Assembly (NCBI GenBank): GCA_037074615.1
Contig: CM073558.1
Coordinates: 4,021,501-4,085,500 of the forward strand
Direction of reading: 5' to 3'
Length of the DNA: 64,000 nucleotides
Source: Leucaena leucocephala
Taxonomy: Eukaryota; Streptophyta; Magnoliopsida; Fabales; Fabaceae
Shown: positions 11,160-23,440 of the stretch, piece by piece
Layout of the letters: each line of letters opens with the position of its first letter
Numbering within the stretch: the stretch's first letter is position 1
Position numbers and translations under genes: made by a program
Notes under the pieces: generated by a model
Database searches by the model: none
Seen by the model: the letters and a program-made list of their open reading frames with translations, nothing else
Told to the model about the DNA's origin: nothing

Positions 11160-12730
11160 TGATGGTCCTGCACTAAACACCCTATAGAAATGTTTATCTC
11201 TTATCAGGCTTTATCATCAAAATATTATGCCTTTGTATCTCATCTTGATCAAGTCAGGGTACTAAAAAGTATACATGAGGCACTTGAGAGTCTTGAGTGG
11301 AGAAAGGCAGTAATGGCATATTAGAGGCGCTATAAAGCAACAAAACATGGGAAGTGGTGGAATTACCTAAAGGGAATAAAGTAGTTGGTTGCAAATGGGT
11401 ATTCACCCCAAAATATCATGCTGATAGGAGCCTTGACAAGTATAAAGCAAGATTAGTGGCAAAGGGTTTCACTCAAGTCTATAGCACGGATTACACCAAA
11501 ATATTTGCACCTGTGGCTAAGCTAAATACCATCATAATCTTATTCTCCCTGGTTGCTAATCTAGACTGGCCTCTACACCATATGGATGTCAAAAATGCAT
11601 TCCTAAATAGGGAACTAAAGGAAGAAGTATACATGAAAATGCCTTCAGAATTTCCTGGAAGAAAGGAAAATTAAGTGTGCAAATTGAAAAAATCACTGTA
11701 CGAACTAAAACAATCTCCTTGGATTTAGTTTGAAAGGTTTACCAGGGCACTCAGAGCTCAAAAGTATACACAGGGACAAAGTGACTATACCCTATTCTCA
11801 GGTATTTAAATGGAAAGATTGCGGTATTAGCGATATATGTTGATGATATTGTTCTTATAGGTGATGATCTAGCTAAAATTGATAGGGTCAAGAAAGCACT
11901 AAATAAAGAATTCTAGGTTAAGGACTTAGAAAAAATGAAGTATTTCCTAAGTATGGAGGTCTTAAGATCTAAAAAAGGGATTAGTATCTCATAAAAGAAG
12001 TATATACTAGATCTCTTAGAAGAAACATGTATGCTCAGTTGTAGACCAAGTGACACTCCTATATGAACCGATAAAATCAACAATGATGAAGACCTAGGAA
12101 AAGATGTGGATATGGGAAGATACTAGCATATGGTGGAAAAATTAATATACTTATCTCATACACAACTAGATATTGCATATGTTGTTAGCGTGATAAGTCA
12201 ACATTCCCATGATTCCAAACAAAAACACTTGAATGAAGTGCACTGGATCCTCAGGTACTTAAAGGGCTTTGCTGGGCTAGGCCTCTTGTTTAAGAAGTCT
12301 GATAAAAGAAGTGTAGAAATATTAACAAATATGGATTCGGCAGGTGATCAAGATGATAGGAGGTCAACCTCAGAGTATGCCACTTATGTATGGAAAAATC
12401 TAGTCACTTGTCGTAGCAAAACGTAAGTGTGGTTTCTAGAAGTAGTGCTGAAGCTGAATTTAGGGCTATAGCCCTTAGAATCTATGAAGGTCTGTGGATA
12501 AAATGAGTATTAGAAGATTTGAGGATGCCGATGACATCACCTATCAGATTACATTGAGATAACATGACAGCTATTAACATGTCACATAACCCAATATAGC
12601 GTGACAGGACAACATGTAGAGATTGACAGACGCTTCATACGGGAGAAGATTGATGCAAAGACAATTGATCTCAAATACATTCTTTCAAAAGAGCAAATAG
12701 CGGATGTGCTCACAAAGGGGTTGACCCAAG
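11160..12730 (+). pseudogene. copia reverse transcriptase/RNase H remnant
   Basis: Typical copia RT blocks appear in order: GCKWVFTPKY (about 11388), KARLVAKGFTQ, HMDVKNAFLN (about 11578) and the catalytic YVDD at 11836-11847. An RNase H-like tail covers 12130-12520 (HWILRYLKG..., NMDSAGDQDDRRST). The final conserved ADVLTKGL block is near 12700-12724. Several in-frame stops and shifts (for example near 11674, 11930 and 12100) make it inactive. Confidence 0.87.
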
Positions 12731-12788
12731 ATAAATTCAATTATCTAATTGTCAAGTTGGATATAATAAAATATCTATGCTCTAACTT

Positions 12789-12797
12789 GAGAGGGAG
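12789..12797 (+). other. copia polypurine tract
   Basis: GAGAGGGAG lies directly before the 3' LTR, where plus-strand synthesis is primed in LTR elements. Confidence 0.75.
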
Positions 12798-13047
12798 TAT
12801 TGTAAATATGAACATTAAATAAGAGATATCATAGGGAGAGATTATAGGAAAGATTGTAGGAGATTATGATTTTAATAATTATGTAATGATTTGATTTCCT
12901 TAATCTTGAATCATATGCTGATTTTGGGATCTCAGCATGTGTATATATGCAACATAGAAGTAAAGGAATTGATGCAAGAGTAAAATACAGCACCTTTAGT
13001 TGTCTCTCTGGCTATCTTGCTCACCGTCATTGGCATGTCAACTAATA
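12798..13047 (+). repeat. copia 3' LTR (250 bp)
   Basis: It is homologous to 8063-8265. Its first bases are TATTG where the 5' copy has TGTTG, a point change in the terminal dinucleotide. It carries the full middle segment that the 5' copy lost. Several visible substitutions separate the two copies, so the insertion is not recent. ATAAA follows at 13048-13052. Confidence 0.88.
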
Positions 13048-13981
13048 ATAAATGACTTCAATAAACATGTGCAGAATTCTTGGCTAAGTCATTCGCCTAG
13101 CTAAATTCTCCCTCAGCTTCCTAAGTTAATAATTTAGTTATGCTATTACTTGCTCTTAAAGGATCATATACAGAGAGGGAAAACCGCATAGCAGCGGTAA
13201 GAATGTTGTCTTGTAACTTGAATTCATGGGTTTATATTTTAGAAACCACCTCTTTACTTGTTAGGATAGGCTGTGTACATCTACATGTTAGACCCTCAAG
13301 TTGTGCACAAAGCCGCCTTTTTTTAAAAGACTGTTATTCAATAAATATTTTATTTGCCTAGTACTTGATTATAAATGTTTTCAGTAGTTCTTTAAATCAT
13401 GAACCCAAAGTAATATGTTTTGCAATTAATTTATGTATTTAGAAACGCTGCTCCTCCTTGGAGCCATTTTTTATTTATAGTATTGTTTAATCTTTCTGTG
13501 AAAGCGGAGAAAATTAAATATTGCGAAGAGAGAATTGTTGGAATGCTTACCAAAAGCAGAAACCAAGGCTTAAAATTCAATGAAGAATAAGCATTTCCAT
13601 TAAAATTGCTAAATATATACATATCAATAACCACTAAATTGAATAAGATCAGAAAGGTGACAAGCAGCCTATTTTTACAGAACAATATTTCACAAGAATG
13701 TCAAAACTCAACACAGGAAAACCAGCACAAAGAGGTAGTTGAAGCACATTCTTATGCTTCCATACGTGAATAAGAAAAGTAGAAAACATCATATGGTTGA
13801 AGAACATAACGTCATAACCATCAATGCTTATCTTCAGCTCTCACGTCACATATACATCATTCCGAAAAGCGTAAAGTAGCAAATTCCAAATGCTTTTTGA
13901 TGCAAGCCTTGAAAGCTCCAACTTCAGCTACCTAGCCTTGCAGACAACTTTTGGATCTTAGACACACATCCTCATCTAAAC

Positions 13982-16924
13982 CTAACCGGAGTCCCCAGCT
14001 GAAGGAGACTCTCCACTAATCACGCCAACATCACTTTTACAGAGAGGACATGATGCGTTTATCTTCAACCATTTGTCAACACACACTACGTGAAAGAAAT
14101 GAAGACATGGTAACTCCTTAAGATCATCATTGTCTGCATATTTCGCCAAGCAAATGCAACAGACCTGCGGTGAACATGAGAAATCACATGAAAACCTATA
14201 ATAAATTTTGGACAAATATACGCAAACCTATATTTATACACGAGGCATTCCCTGCATTATAGTAGCATGTCAATCACTGGTTGGCTCTATGCTGAAAGGA
14301 CTTTTGATGGAATGAGAACAGGAAAACGAATAGGATTGGGGAAAAGGAGAGAATGGGAAAAGTGCGTTTGGTATGGAAAAAAATCGATGGAATTCTGACA
14401 ATTTTTGTTTGCTATATCTTAGTGATAAAATGGGAGTATTAAAATAAAGAAAGACTTAAATACCATCATTATATAAATAAATTTTTATCTCATAAAGAAC
14501 GGAAAATGCTTCAGAGCTATGCGATGTCAACCAACAAGAAAGTGAAAAGCAGGAGGAAGGCATGGGTGATGGCGTTGAATATGGAGGAGGGAAATAGTGC
14601 AGGTGATGGTGGTGAATGAGAAGGGAAAATGTCAGATGTGGAGCAGATTTTTGACGAAAACAAGAAGGCATGAATGGGGGTGGCTGACCTCAAAGAATGT
14701 GAAAGCATGAAAGGAGAACGGAAAGGCCTAGCTTGAAAATTTGCTTTGTATATAAGGGCAATTTGTCAAAAAATATTTGGCCTCCCAGGAAGACAGAAAA
14801 TTCCAGTGCCCCCTCAGGAACCCAGATTCTATCATCTAATGGAACTTTTGCTTCCCTGGGAACAGTGCCTCCCACACACCAAACAAGGTAATCTTTGCCT
14901 CTCCCTCTCCCAAGCCCAAAATCCATCAAACCAACACAGGCCCTAAGGTTGCTAACTTGCTATAGATGCAAAGCGCTTTCCTTAAGATACTAGCATTTAG
15001 GTTCTACTCATATTCATTATTTTCTCTCCTTCATAACATAGACAAGTATAAAACTTACAGCATCTTCTCCAGATATGGCCCGTTCCTTTTCTGTCCCCGT
15101 AGCAAAGATGCCACCTTCATCTATAGCTGTGTTGACATCCTGATTGTCACTATTTTCAGTTTTCTTCAATTTGAACTTGTAAATTGGCAGGGCATTGATA
15201 CACTCTACTGTTGCACCTCTAGTTTGAGAAAAATCCTCCCGAATGCCGAGGACAGAAATTATGCAAGGTAGGCAGCAACAAATTGTTGCACATAGGATAA
15301 ATGGCATAGCATATCCAATGCAGCTAAAGGTAAGAAACACAATACATAACCTGCGAAGAGGCCCATAATTTTTGAAGATATCAGACATTGAAACATTAGA
15401 GCAATTGTGCAAAGTATTATGTTACATTACCTATACAATTTTGGAGCATCCGAAGGAGAAGTGTGGCCTCCAAAGATCCATACGTTGCCCACAACAAACC
15501 AAACTGCAAAGAAGCAATCTAAGGCCATTTTGAAATGATCTACCAATCCATTAAGCCTGAAATTTAGCAGCAAATTACAGTTAAATCAGATGGGACAAAG
15601 GTTTTTGTATTAGCTTGAATTTAGCATTCAATCAACTAAGAGGAAATACTTCATATACATATAACTTTGACAGTGGTGAAAGAATTTCCCTTCTAAACAA
15701 TCTACACATTCAAGAAGCACGTAAGATGCACAAGGGCTTTAATAGAGGTGTTTGCTCATAGCTGAGTTCATATGGTTCTAGGCATCCACATGAACTGAAG
15801 TGACTGACAACAAGTTCTAACTAAGTTTCTTAGTGGAGTTAACCATTACGTATGCTTGAAGCTGACCACACCAATCATTTAAAGATCAGGGAACTTAGCT
15901 CAGTTCATCTGGTTTGAGCTCATCATTCATGTCATCACATCTGAAATTATAGCATAACTGATTGCTTTGAGATCATCGGTTTTGTAAAAAGACAGGGTAA
16001 CAGGTGAACTAATAAGGACTTTTTACTCTGTTGTAACACCAGAAAAATACGACCTATATTTACATAACAAAATTATTAACATAATTCACCTAATTTCTAC
16101 TATTATTTTCACCAAGAACAATATAAAAGAGGAGGGAACAAGATATGCTCCTTCACAAAAGCACATTATATGAGGAAGTAGAAACCAAAAGTTAGAACTT
16201 AGAAACTTGAATTGATATATAAATAACAAAAGGGATGAACTCCACAGCTGCTAAAATAAAAATTGGCATACCTAGAAAAAAAGGCTCCAGGAATCCTACT
16301 GTTTCTGGCAGCTGATGCTGTCACATGACTATTCTCCTCATCTGAAACATGAGCATTGGAGATAGCAGTGTATGAGGTAGGTAATGGATGATCGCTTCCA
16401 GAAGGTCCTTGAGGTTGTTGAGAAGTATCTTGTTCAGTACTTTGATTATGGCTATGATACCGCCAATATAGAATAGGAAGTGTGGCAACACAACCAGATG
16501 TATAACCCACAACCCATGCAAATAATGGGGCTTGTGGATTTTCGTTCCTCGACAATGACAAGACAACAATAGATGCTATAATCTGACCCACAGTGACAAC
16601 AAGCTCAACTGAAATCCATAGTACAGAATTTAATGGATTCCTTCTTCGATACCCCTCACCTCTAGTTGATGAAGAATTTCGAGAGTTTAATCTAGAAGAG
16701 GAATATGTTTGATGAGTAGGGTCTCGTGTACCACTGGACTGTTGATCTTCATTCTGTGTTAAATGTATTTCAGGAAGTTGAGAAACATGCGAAGAGTTGG
16801 ATAAAGCATCACCATTCCTTGTGATGTCAATCATGTGCTGATGGTGGCTTTCAGACTGCTCCATCAGCAAAGGATATCTGTCGGTTTGGGAGTTTATATT
16901 CAGTTCTGGAGAGTTAACATCCAT
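13982..16924 (-). CDS. Membrane RING-H2 E3 ubiquitin ligase (At1g12760/At4g11680-like)
   Basis: Four coding exons on the minus strand: 16924-16272, 15556-15431, 15350-15059 and 14164-13982 (TAG 13984-13982). They join in frame to 417 residues. The N-terminal 100 residues are polar, Ser/Asn/Gln-rich and end in GYRRRNPLNS. Hydrophobic segments follow at about 101-125, 133-155, 225-245 and 261-295, the last Cys-rich, so it is a multi-pass membrane protein. A C-terminal RING-H2 finger spans residues 359-399: C-x2-C-x14-C-x-H-x2-H-x2-C-x10-C-x2-C, all eight zinc ligands present, Trp389 conserved. This arrangement matches the plant ligase family named, which transfers ubiquitin from E2 to substrate; the substrate is unknown. 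A probable 5' UTR exon ends at 17907 with a leader intron whose acceptor immediately precedes the ATG. The last intron (15058-14165) contains a MITE-like insertion. Confidence 0.92.
14360..14944. mobile_element. hAT-like MITE candidate in the RING gene intron
   Basis: The left end reads GTGCGTTTGGTATGGA. The right end, reverse-complemented, reads GGGCCTGTGTTGGTTTGATGGA, giving imperfect terminal inverted repeats of a type common in plant hAT-related MITEs. Between them is non-coding, purine-rich sequence. An 8-bp target duplication was not identified, so limits are approximate. Confidence 0.4.
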
Positions 16925-17906
16925 CTAAATCAGTCAACCAAAGTAAAAGGCAATAAGGCATAGATTGGTAGTAACAAGGTCTCCAACCTGCACCTTCTCC
17001 TATTTTGCTTCCTGATCATGTATAATTCTGCCCTAATTTGCTGAATGACGGTTACCAAGATCCCTGGCAGCACTTTGTGCCCTGTTAAGGATTTAACCTT
17101 TATTATCCTGTTCAGGAAACCACAAAGATTATCAAAATTTTATGTATTACAATACAAGTCAGAAACTGATTCCAAAAACATTAGCAATTAGCAGTATCTT
17201 GAAAGTAGGAATGCAACAGTAGGGCCACAAAATTGATTAGATTGTTGTTGATACCGACTTATGAAAAAGCTTAAGGAACTGTGTAAAAAAAAAAAGAAGA
17301 CAGTGGCAGAACTGCCACAGACTTATGACAATAATAATTCATTTTCAACATTACAACACGAGAATCTTGTTCCAATATCAAGGGAATTTCAAAACAATTA
17401 GGGAGGAGGAAAAATAAGGTTGGAGTGTAATAGACAACTTAATAGAATGAAAAAAGAAGTCAAGTAATCAGCATAACCTAAATGCATAGCCTGGAAGAAC
17501 CAAATATCACCAATGGCATTACCATTAACACGACATTTAAGAACTAAATCTTCATCCTTCTAGAGGGAAAGTTAATTGAAAACAAATGGTCTCTCAAATT
17601 AACAGAAAATACTCAATCGGAAATTAAGTTCACCAAATAACATGAATTTCAAAGGCGTAGATTCAACATTTCATCTACCTCACTCAGGCAACACAGTGAT
17701 CAAAATTCATCAAAAAGCTGACACCCCAAAACCGATTAAATGGAACCGATATCTTAAAGCACCAAAGAAACTCCCCAAACTGATCGGGAAAACAGTTCCA
17801 AGGATCAAAAACCATGAAACCCCCATACATCCCAGTTGAAAAGTATCCACTTCAATTTTTACTACAAGTAAATTGAGACATTTAGCGTAAAGGAGAAAAT
17901 CTGAAC

Positions 17907-18000
17907 CTGATTGAGCTGAATAAATTATCCGTGAAAACACAGAGAAGGAAGTGAGGAGAAGTGTAGAATACTTCGAAGCTCAGTTCTGCTCCATTTTCTT
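17907..18000 (-). promoter_or_regulatory. Probable 5' UTR exon and transcription start region of the RING gene
   Basis: On the minus strand a transcribed-looking leader ends in TCAATCAG before GTTCAG, a donor, at 17907/17906. The matching acceptor (TTTAG) directly precedes the ATG at 16924, giving a leader intron of about 980 bp. The GC-richer stretch 18040-18140 beyond it probably holds the core promoter. No clear TATA box was seen. Confidence 0.45.
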
Positions 18001-19384
18001 TAAAACAATTTTATATTTTTCACAGACAAGAAGAATTGAACGTCAGCAGTTTTCTGCTTTACCGCTTACGCCAAAGCGTCTGAGAGCGAAAGCGACGAAG
18101 TATGAGTTGCGTCGTTGACGCTGAACCTTTCTCACCGTTAGATATGTGGAAAGTCCATCATTGTGGACCAATAAGTGATCTCACGGTGGAAAATTAACAG
18201 TAACATGTCTAAAAAGACGTGATTAATTTTTTCTTGGCCACAAAAGACGTGAGAATTTTGATATATACAAATGATAATATTTTTATAAAATATCAGTAAA
18301 ATAATGTCTATTTAAAAATAAATTTTATTAATTATGGTATTTTATTAATCATGATCTGGATTTAAATACTAATATATAAATTTTTAAGTACGAGAATAAA
18401 TTATAATCCAAATCTCAGATATCGACCCTGCAATATTGTCAGCCACTAATAATAATAAATGTAGATCGGAATTTGAATCACATAAAAATGTAAAGTAGAA
18501 AAATGTAAAAGGATTGCAAGAAAGCAGAATTTTAGTAACCAGGAATAATATTATTTAAAAAATATAAATAAATATATAATTCTGGACGAATTTGCAAGTT
18601 TGTTTTTATATAAAACTTTAACAAATACTAAGGGGAAAATATTTTTAAATTTTGCCTTTTTAAGATAAAAACCAGGATCCAAATTCTAGTACTTTGGCGC
18701 CACGGGCCCCACGAAAAACATCGTTGGACAGCATATATAGGCAAAACTTCACAGATCCAAGTAAAAAACCAGACAAAATATGATGATATTTTATTTTAAT
18801 GATAAAGAGATCACATCTATTTTGAAAACGTACTTTTAGTTCAATTTATTTACTCTATTAAAAATATTTTAAAAAAAATATGTAATAATTAAAAACTAAA
18901 CAAAAATATGTTTCATTTAATAATTCCTCTAACGATATATTTAATATTTGCTGGAAGAGATTTGAACAGGGCCGCTAGATTAATTTTTTCCCATCAAAGT
19001 ACAGTAAGTCTCATGCATTTGTATTAGCCTATAATTATAATTACTAATTATTTATATTGTTCTTATTTTATGAAAAATGCGGGTAGATCACTAGATTAAA
19101 ATAAAATTAAAAAGAAGAGCATAAATACATTTATTTTTGCTAAGTATTAGTATCTATGAAATAATTCTATTTGAGATTTTATTTAGTATTAAATATAAAT
19201 ATTTTTTTAGTAAGATTTAAATCTTGATTTATCCAATTTACCCCTATAGGTCATGCACTTTATATTATATTTTATACTATTAATCGATATCTAGTATTTT
19301 TTTTAATTATATTATCAGTTATTTAAGTAATAGACTATTTTAAATTTGGGGCTTATAACTATTAACATATGTGCCTCATCTAAG

Positions 19385-19798
19385 GGGTGCGTTTGGTTCA
19401 ATTGAGAGGAGGAGAGGGTAGAGAAAGAAAATAATTTTTTTAATATTATTTTATTTAGATTGATGAAGAGAGAGATAAGGGATTTTAATATATATTGTTT
19501 AATTCAAGAAGTGGTGTGAGAAAAAATATTTTTATATAAATAATTGTGAGATGTTGAAAGTGTATTTTAGGAATATTAAAAAATATTATGGATATAAGAG
19601 TTAAAATAAGGTTAAAAAAAAAATCCTCTCCAAATCCCTCCAATTTTGGATGGGAGGGTTAGGAGGGAAAGGGAAAAAAAATCTTAAAAAAAAAATATCT
19701 CTCCTCATAAAATTTTTGTGATGCCAAATAAAAAAAAGGAGTAAAATCCCTCCCATTTTTTCTTTTTCCTTTTAAATCTGTTATACTAAATACACTTT
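19385..19798. mobile_element. hAT-like MITE candidate, degraded
   Basis: The left end GGGTGCGTTTGGTTCA pairs imperfectly with the reverse complement of the right end (AAGTGTATTTAGTATAA). The interior has inverted purine/pyrimidine arms (GAGGAGGAGAGGG versus CCCTCCCATTTTTTC). The same terminal style as the element at 14360-14944 suggests one broad family. The target duplication is not clear. Confidence 0.4.
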
Positions 19799-20231
19799 AA
19801 ATCTCAACTTAAGACCCAATGATCTAAAAAGGCTTTATCTCGTTAGATTAACTTTATGTTGGTCATGTATTTCATGTTAAGATTTTTTTTGTTACAAAAA
19901 TTTTTAGAAAATAGTTAGACTCACACGATCTAATAACATGGTTAAATCTCTATTCTTCTTAGGCGATATCAATGTCAGGCAGAGCGAATCATTTAATACC
20001 CTTAGGCATAAACCTAGACGTTCAGGAATTATGATGCATCTTCCAGCGGTTACTTCCTAGAGATCGAACACGTTTTAAATGGTCATATATATTATTTTTT
20101 TACTAGTTAAATCTATAGACGATGGGTGGTATATCTTTTTTTTTGTAAGAAATTTTTAGAAAAGGCTTGTTACAATTTTTTTTTGTTACAATATATTAAG
20201 ATTTGATGATGAATTGGTGCACACGGATTTA

Positions 20232-20930
20232 TTGGCCCATCTAGCCTGAAAATGGGCCACAGTGTGTAAGTAATGGGCCTGTAGAATGTAGTGCAAGCCC
20301 AAAGTAGGAAGGGTTTAGTGGCCCACAACTACATAGGATAAAATTTGGAGGGAGTGGACAATTTGGGAACACGTCACACTCATGTTTGTAGCCTCAACTA
20401 AAGCATCCGAGGAGATAGTAATAAATAAGCGCATCACTACAACAACCATGTTAATGATTCACAAGCGTGGGACCTTGCATTTATTGTATTATTCCTTTTA
20501 TGCCCTCATTTATGAAGTATAATTATAGTATGATCATTCAATACTAAGCCATCAAGTCAAATATTCAATGTGACCATTTCTGGAAAAAAAGTTGCAGAAT
20601 ATTTATGAATCTGAAGTCTTAGTTAGTTTTAACCATATTTTCTTGATTCTGTTGAATTAATTGTTTGTTTCTTATAAAAAAGGATAAAAGTAGTATAACA
20701 GGCCAATAACAATATTTGGTGTACATCAATTAGAGAGCATCTAATTGGGCCGTGTTTGTGGATCATCTCAAGCCCATGTTTTTTGGTTTTGATTTGATGG
20801 GCCTGTCGATAAGCCCATCATATGGCCCATTAGTTTTTAAAAACCACTGTGAATCCGCAAGTCCTTAGATGAGATAACTATGATATGATTTTCCCCGGGG
20901 ATTAGGTCTAGACAAATGGGCTAGTATCTT
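20232..20930. promoter_or_regulatory. Cluster of TGGGCC/GGCCCA (site II-like) motifs
   Basis: In about 700 bp of otherwise AT-rich DNA there are at least ten TGGGCC, GGCCCA, AGCCCA or AGCCCAT cores in both orientations, in two groups (20232-20330 and 20746-20830) plus one at about 20915. In plants such site II elements bind TCP factors in promoters of growth and ribosomal genes. No gene is visible next to the cluster, so it may be a relic promoter or part of an unrecognised repeat. Confidence 0.35.
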
Positions 20931-21476
20931 ACAATGTGGAGGATAAATATTAGAATTTTTGTTGAGAGAGGTGCCCTCATTTGGTACCTAATATACCTTT
21001 AATAAAATTATTTTTAATAAGAGGATACCTATGCTTAACCAATAAAAAAATTATAATATAATTTTCTAATGGATGGAGAGAAAAGTGAAAGAAAAATAGA
21101 GGGAATACCATGAAGATTTTTTTTAAAAAAGGATAAAAAATTTATTATTTTTAGGAGTTTTACTTCTTAGGTATTTTTTCCTATCTAATTTTTTCCCAAG
21201 GATTCTGTATTTAAAAATAACCAACAAATAGGTCGAGTTTAATAGAATGATTTAATTTATCATAATGTGATAAATTAAAATTTAAAATATATACTAAAAG
21301 ATATGCAACATAATTGTTTCCAATAAAAAATATCAGTGCCTATAAAAAAATGGAAATACCCCCTCTTGATAATCATCTATCTGTATATTCAAATGCTTAA
21401 TTTGCAGGTGGTATTCTTATGAGATTCAAATCCTTAATTTACAACTGATATTCTTATATTTGAAGTTGCCTTAATC

Positions 21477-23435
21477 TGTTGGAAATCGTGCCCTAGGGGC
21501 CAATCATTGTCTTATGAACATTATTGATTTATGAATTTATTAATTGAGTTATCATATTATTTGCATGTTTACTATGATGACCATCCTTGGATAATTCATG
21601 ATATTATCCTAAATGTCCCTGGTCGATCATCTATGTGGGAGCACAGATGAAATAAGACCAGTATGACTTTGAAGATGTATAGAGATATAAATCAAAGTCA
21701 TAAGCACATGTAAGAGTACAGGGTGTTGGACCGACCCGCTATGAGAGAACTGCATGGGTAACGTCATAAGCTTCTCTCATATACAAACCATGTCAACATG
21801 CCCTTTGACCTGAGATCATCATGGATTCCTACATGACAAAACGCTCAGCTTTGACCTAGTCAAAAGTCACTTTTGACCGAGTGATCATAAAGACTATGTT
21901 CGGGCTTAATGGTTTTTCATGCGGAGGAATGTGAATGGTCAAGATGGAATTTGTCCCTCACATTCGTGGAGAGATATTACTGGGCCCCTCGATGAGTGAG
22001 TCTGAGAAATGTATGGCCATACTATAATGGAAAGGTAGTTCCATTTCTATAGTCAGACTACTCAGGGATCGAGAAAGTAACGGTCGGGAATAGGAGGATG
22101 ACATTATCCATGCCTCATCCATGACCAAAATATCGCGTGACAGAAGGGACATGATATGGTTATATAAAAGGTTACATCGTTTATCGATCCTCATATGATT
22201 TGGGTAGTCGTTATGTCTTGCTAGAGATCGCTTGCGACTTGTGGGCTAGTATAGCAAATGGCCCACTGCCAACTTCATATGGGCCTACAGGGTCGCACAC
22301 AAAATAGCCCAACACGAGCTATGATGTCCAGATTCATTGAATCTAAGACATGTCCAGATTCAATGAATGATCCAGGTGAATGTATATATATTTATTTATA
22401 TTTATATTCGTATATATATAAATTCGTATATATATATTATATATATATGAGATATATGAGATTTAATTTATAAGGATAAATTAAATCTCTATCACGTTTG
22501 AATTCGAAATTCAAATTGATAGGATATCTCATATAAGAGATATTTATAAAATTTAATTTATAAGGATAAATTAAATCTCTATCACGTTTGAATTCGAAAT
22601 TCAAATTGATAGGATATCTCATATAAGAGATATTTATAAGATTTAATTTATAAGGATAAATTAAATCTCTATCACGTTTGAATTCGAAATTCAAATTGAT
22701 AGGATATCTCATATAAGAGATATTTATAAGATTTAATTTTAAGGATAAATTAAATCCCTATCATGTTTGAATTTGAAATTCAAATTGATAGGATATCTCA
22801 AATTTGTTTTATGAGAATAAATCAAATATAGTTCAGTCTCATCTTTATTTAAAGTTAAATAAATAGGTAATTAAATCTGTGGGACGAATTTAATATTATT
22901 TATTTAATTAGTTTCTTATAAAATTATACAATATATGATATTGTATTATTTTCGGAATTAATATAAGATTAACTCCTAAAATCCTTTTCGGTTAGGGAAA
23001 ACGCAGAGCATTCTATATATCTAATATTAGGAGCTACGTTTTGGAATAGACACACACATAGAACACAGAAAGGCCGAAGGGGACTCTGCAAAAGGTTTGC
23101 AGATAAGAAACTGTCGAAATAGAGACGGAGAGGACGAACTCTTGAGAAAGCCCTGGAGGGACAAGAGACGCTATCACGTCGTTCGTGGTTGAAAAACTGT
23201 TCGTGTGGATACCAGTAGAGGAAGCCGACCTGAGTCGTCGACTTCTTGTGATCAGAAAGGGAGCACGAGCCGCAGAGAGAAGCTGTGAACGTCGTGACCG
23301 AAAGCTGTGGAAGTCGCTGAGACACACTGAGGGTAATGCTTCTTCCCACTTGACTTAAACACATACGGTAGATCCTGGCAAGGAATGAAAATTTTTTTAA
23401 GATAATTTCCGCTGCGTGTCTTTCAATTCCTTTCA
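21477..23435 (+). mobile_element. Solo LTR of a retrotransposon, 1959 bp, with target duplication
   Basis: The segment starts TGTTGGAAATCG and ends AATTCCTTTCA, with TG...CA termini. It is flanked by the 5-bp direct repeat TAATC at 21472-21476 and 23436-23440. No internal element domains are present, so this is a solo LTR left by recombination between two LTRs. A TATATAAAA box is near 22161. The 3' part has a GC-richer, transcribed-looking stretch (23040-23340), and CCGCTGCG near the end recalls copia-type LTR ends. Four 90-bp tandem repeats lie inside at 22461-22800. Confidence 0.8.
22461..22800. repeat. Four tandem copies of a 90-bp unit inside the solo LTR
   Basis: The anchor TAAGGATAAATTAAAT recurs at 22471, 22561, 22651 and 22740, spacing 90, 90 and 89 bp. 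Copies 1-3 are nearly identical and copy 4 has several substitutions. Each unit contains the perfect palindrome TTGAATTCGAAATTCAAA (allowing one base) and ATATCTCATATAAGAGATAT-type dyad sequence, so each unit can fold. The period is divisible by three, which creates an accidental repeated reading frame of 91 codons. Confidence 0.92.
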
Positions 23436-23440
23436 TAATC

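Larger units (their letters stand above)
8063..13047 (+). mobile_element. Ty1/copia LTR retrotransposon, decayed, with 5-bp target duplication
   Basis: The element has 5' LTR, primer-binding site, gag zinc knuckle, protease, integrase, reverse transcriptase/RNase H, polypurine tract and 3' LTR. Protease-integrase-RT order identifies Ty1/copia. The flanks carry the same 5 bp, ATAAA, at 8058-8062 and 13048-13052, which marks a single complete insertion. Stops and frameshifts are scattered through every domain, so the copy cannot move by itself. It inserted just downstream of NAA15 in the same orientation and may have affected its transcript end. Confidence 0.93.
18141..21471. other. Gene-free AT-rich intergenic DNA
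   Basis: No exon with conserved coding or plausible splice structure was seen on either strand. Content worth naming is listed separately: a hAT-like MITE candidate at about 19385-19798 and a cluster of GGCCCA-type motifs at 20232-20930. The rest is poly-A/T-rich sequence. Confidence 0.6.

Noticed and set aside
8063..13047. Possible intact, active copia element
   Set aside because: Stops and frameshifts occur in gag, integrase, RT and RNase H, and the LTRs differ in length.
16321..16569. 82-codon frame overlapping the RING gene first exon
   Set aside because: It is an out-of-frame reading of the same strand. The 241-codon frame has the membrane segments and splices into the RING exons.
22437..22712. 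91-codon minus-strand frame with a repeated MRYPINLNFEFKRDRD motif
   Set aside because: It is an artefact of the 90-bp tandem repeat, whose period is a multiple of three. It has no gene structure and lies inside a solo LTR.
22461..22800. CRISPR-like regular repeats
   Set aside because: Units are contiguous 90-bp tandem copies without unique spacers, in a plant genome.
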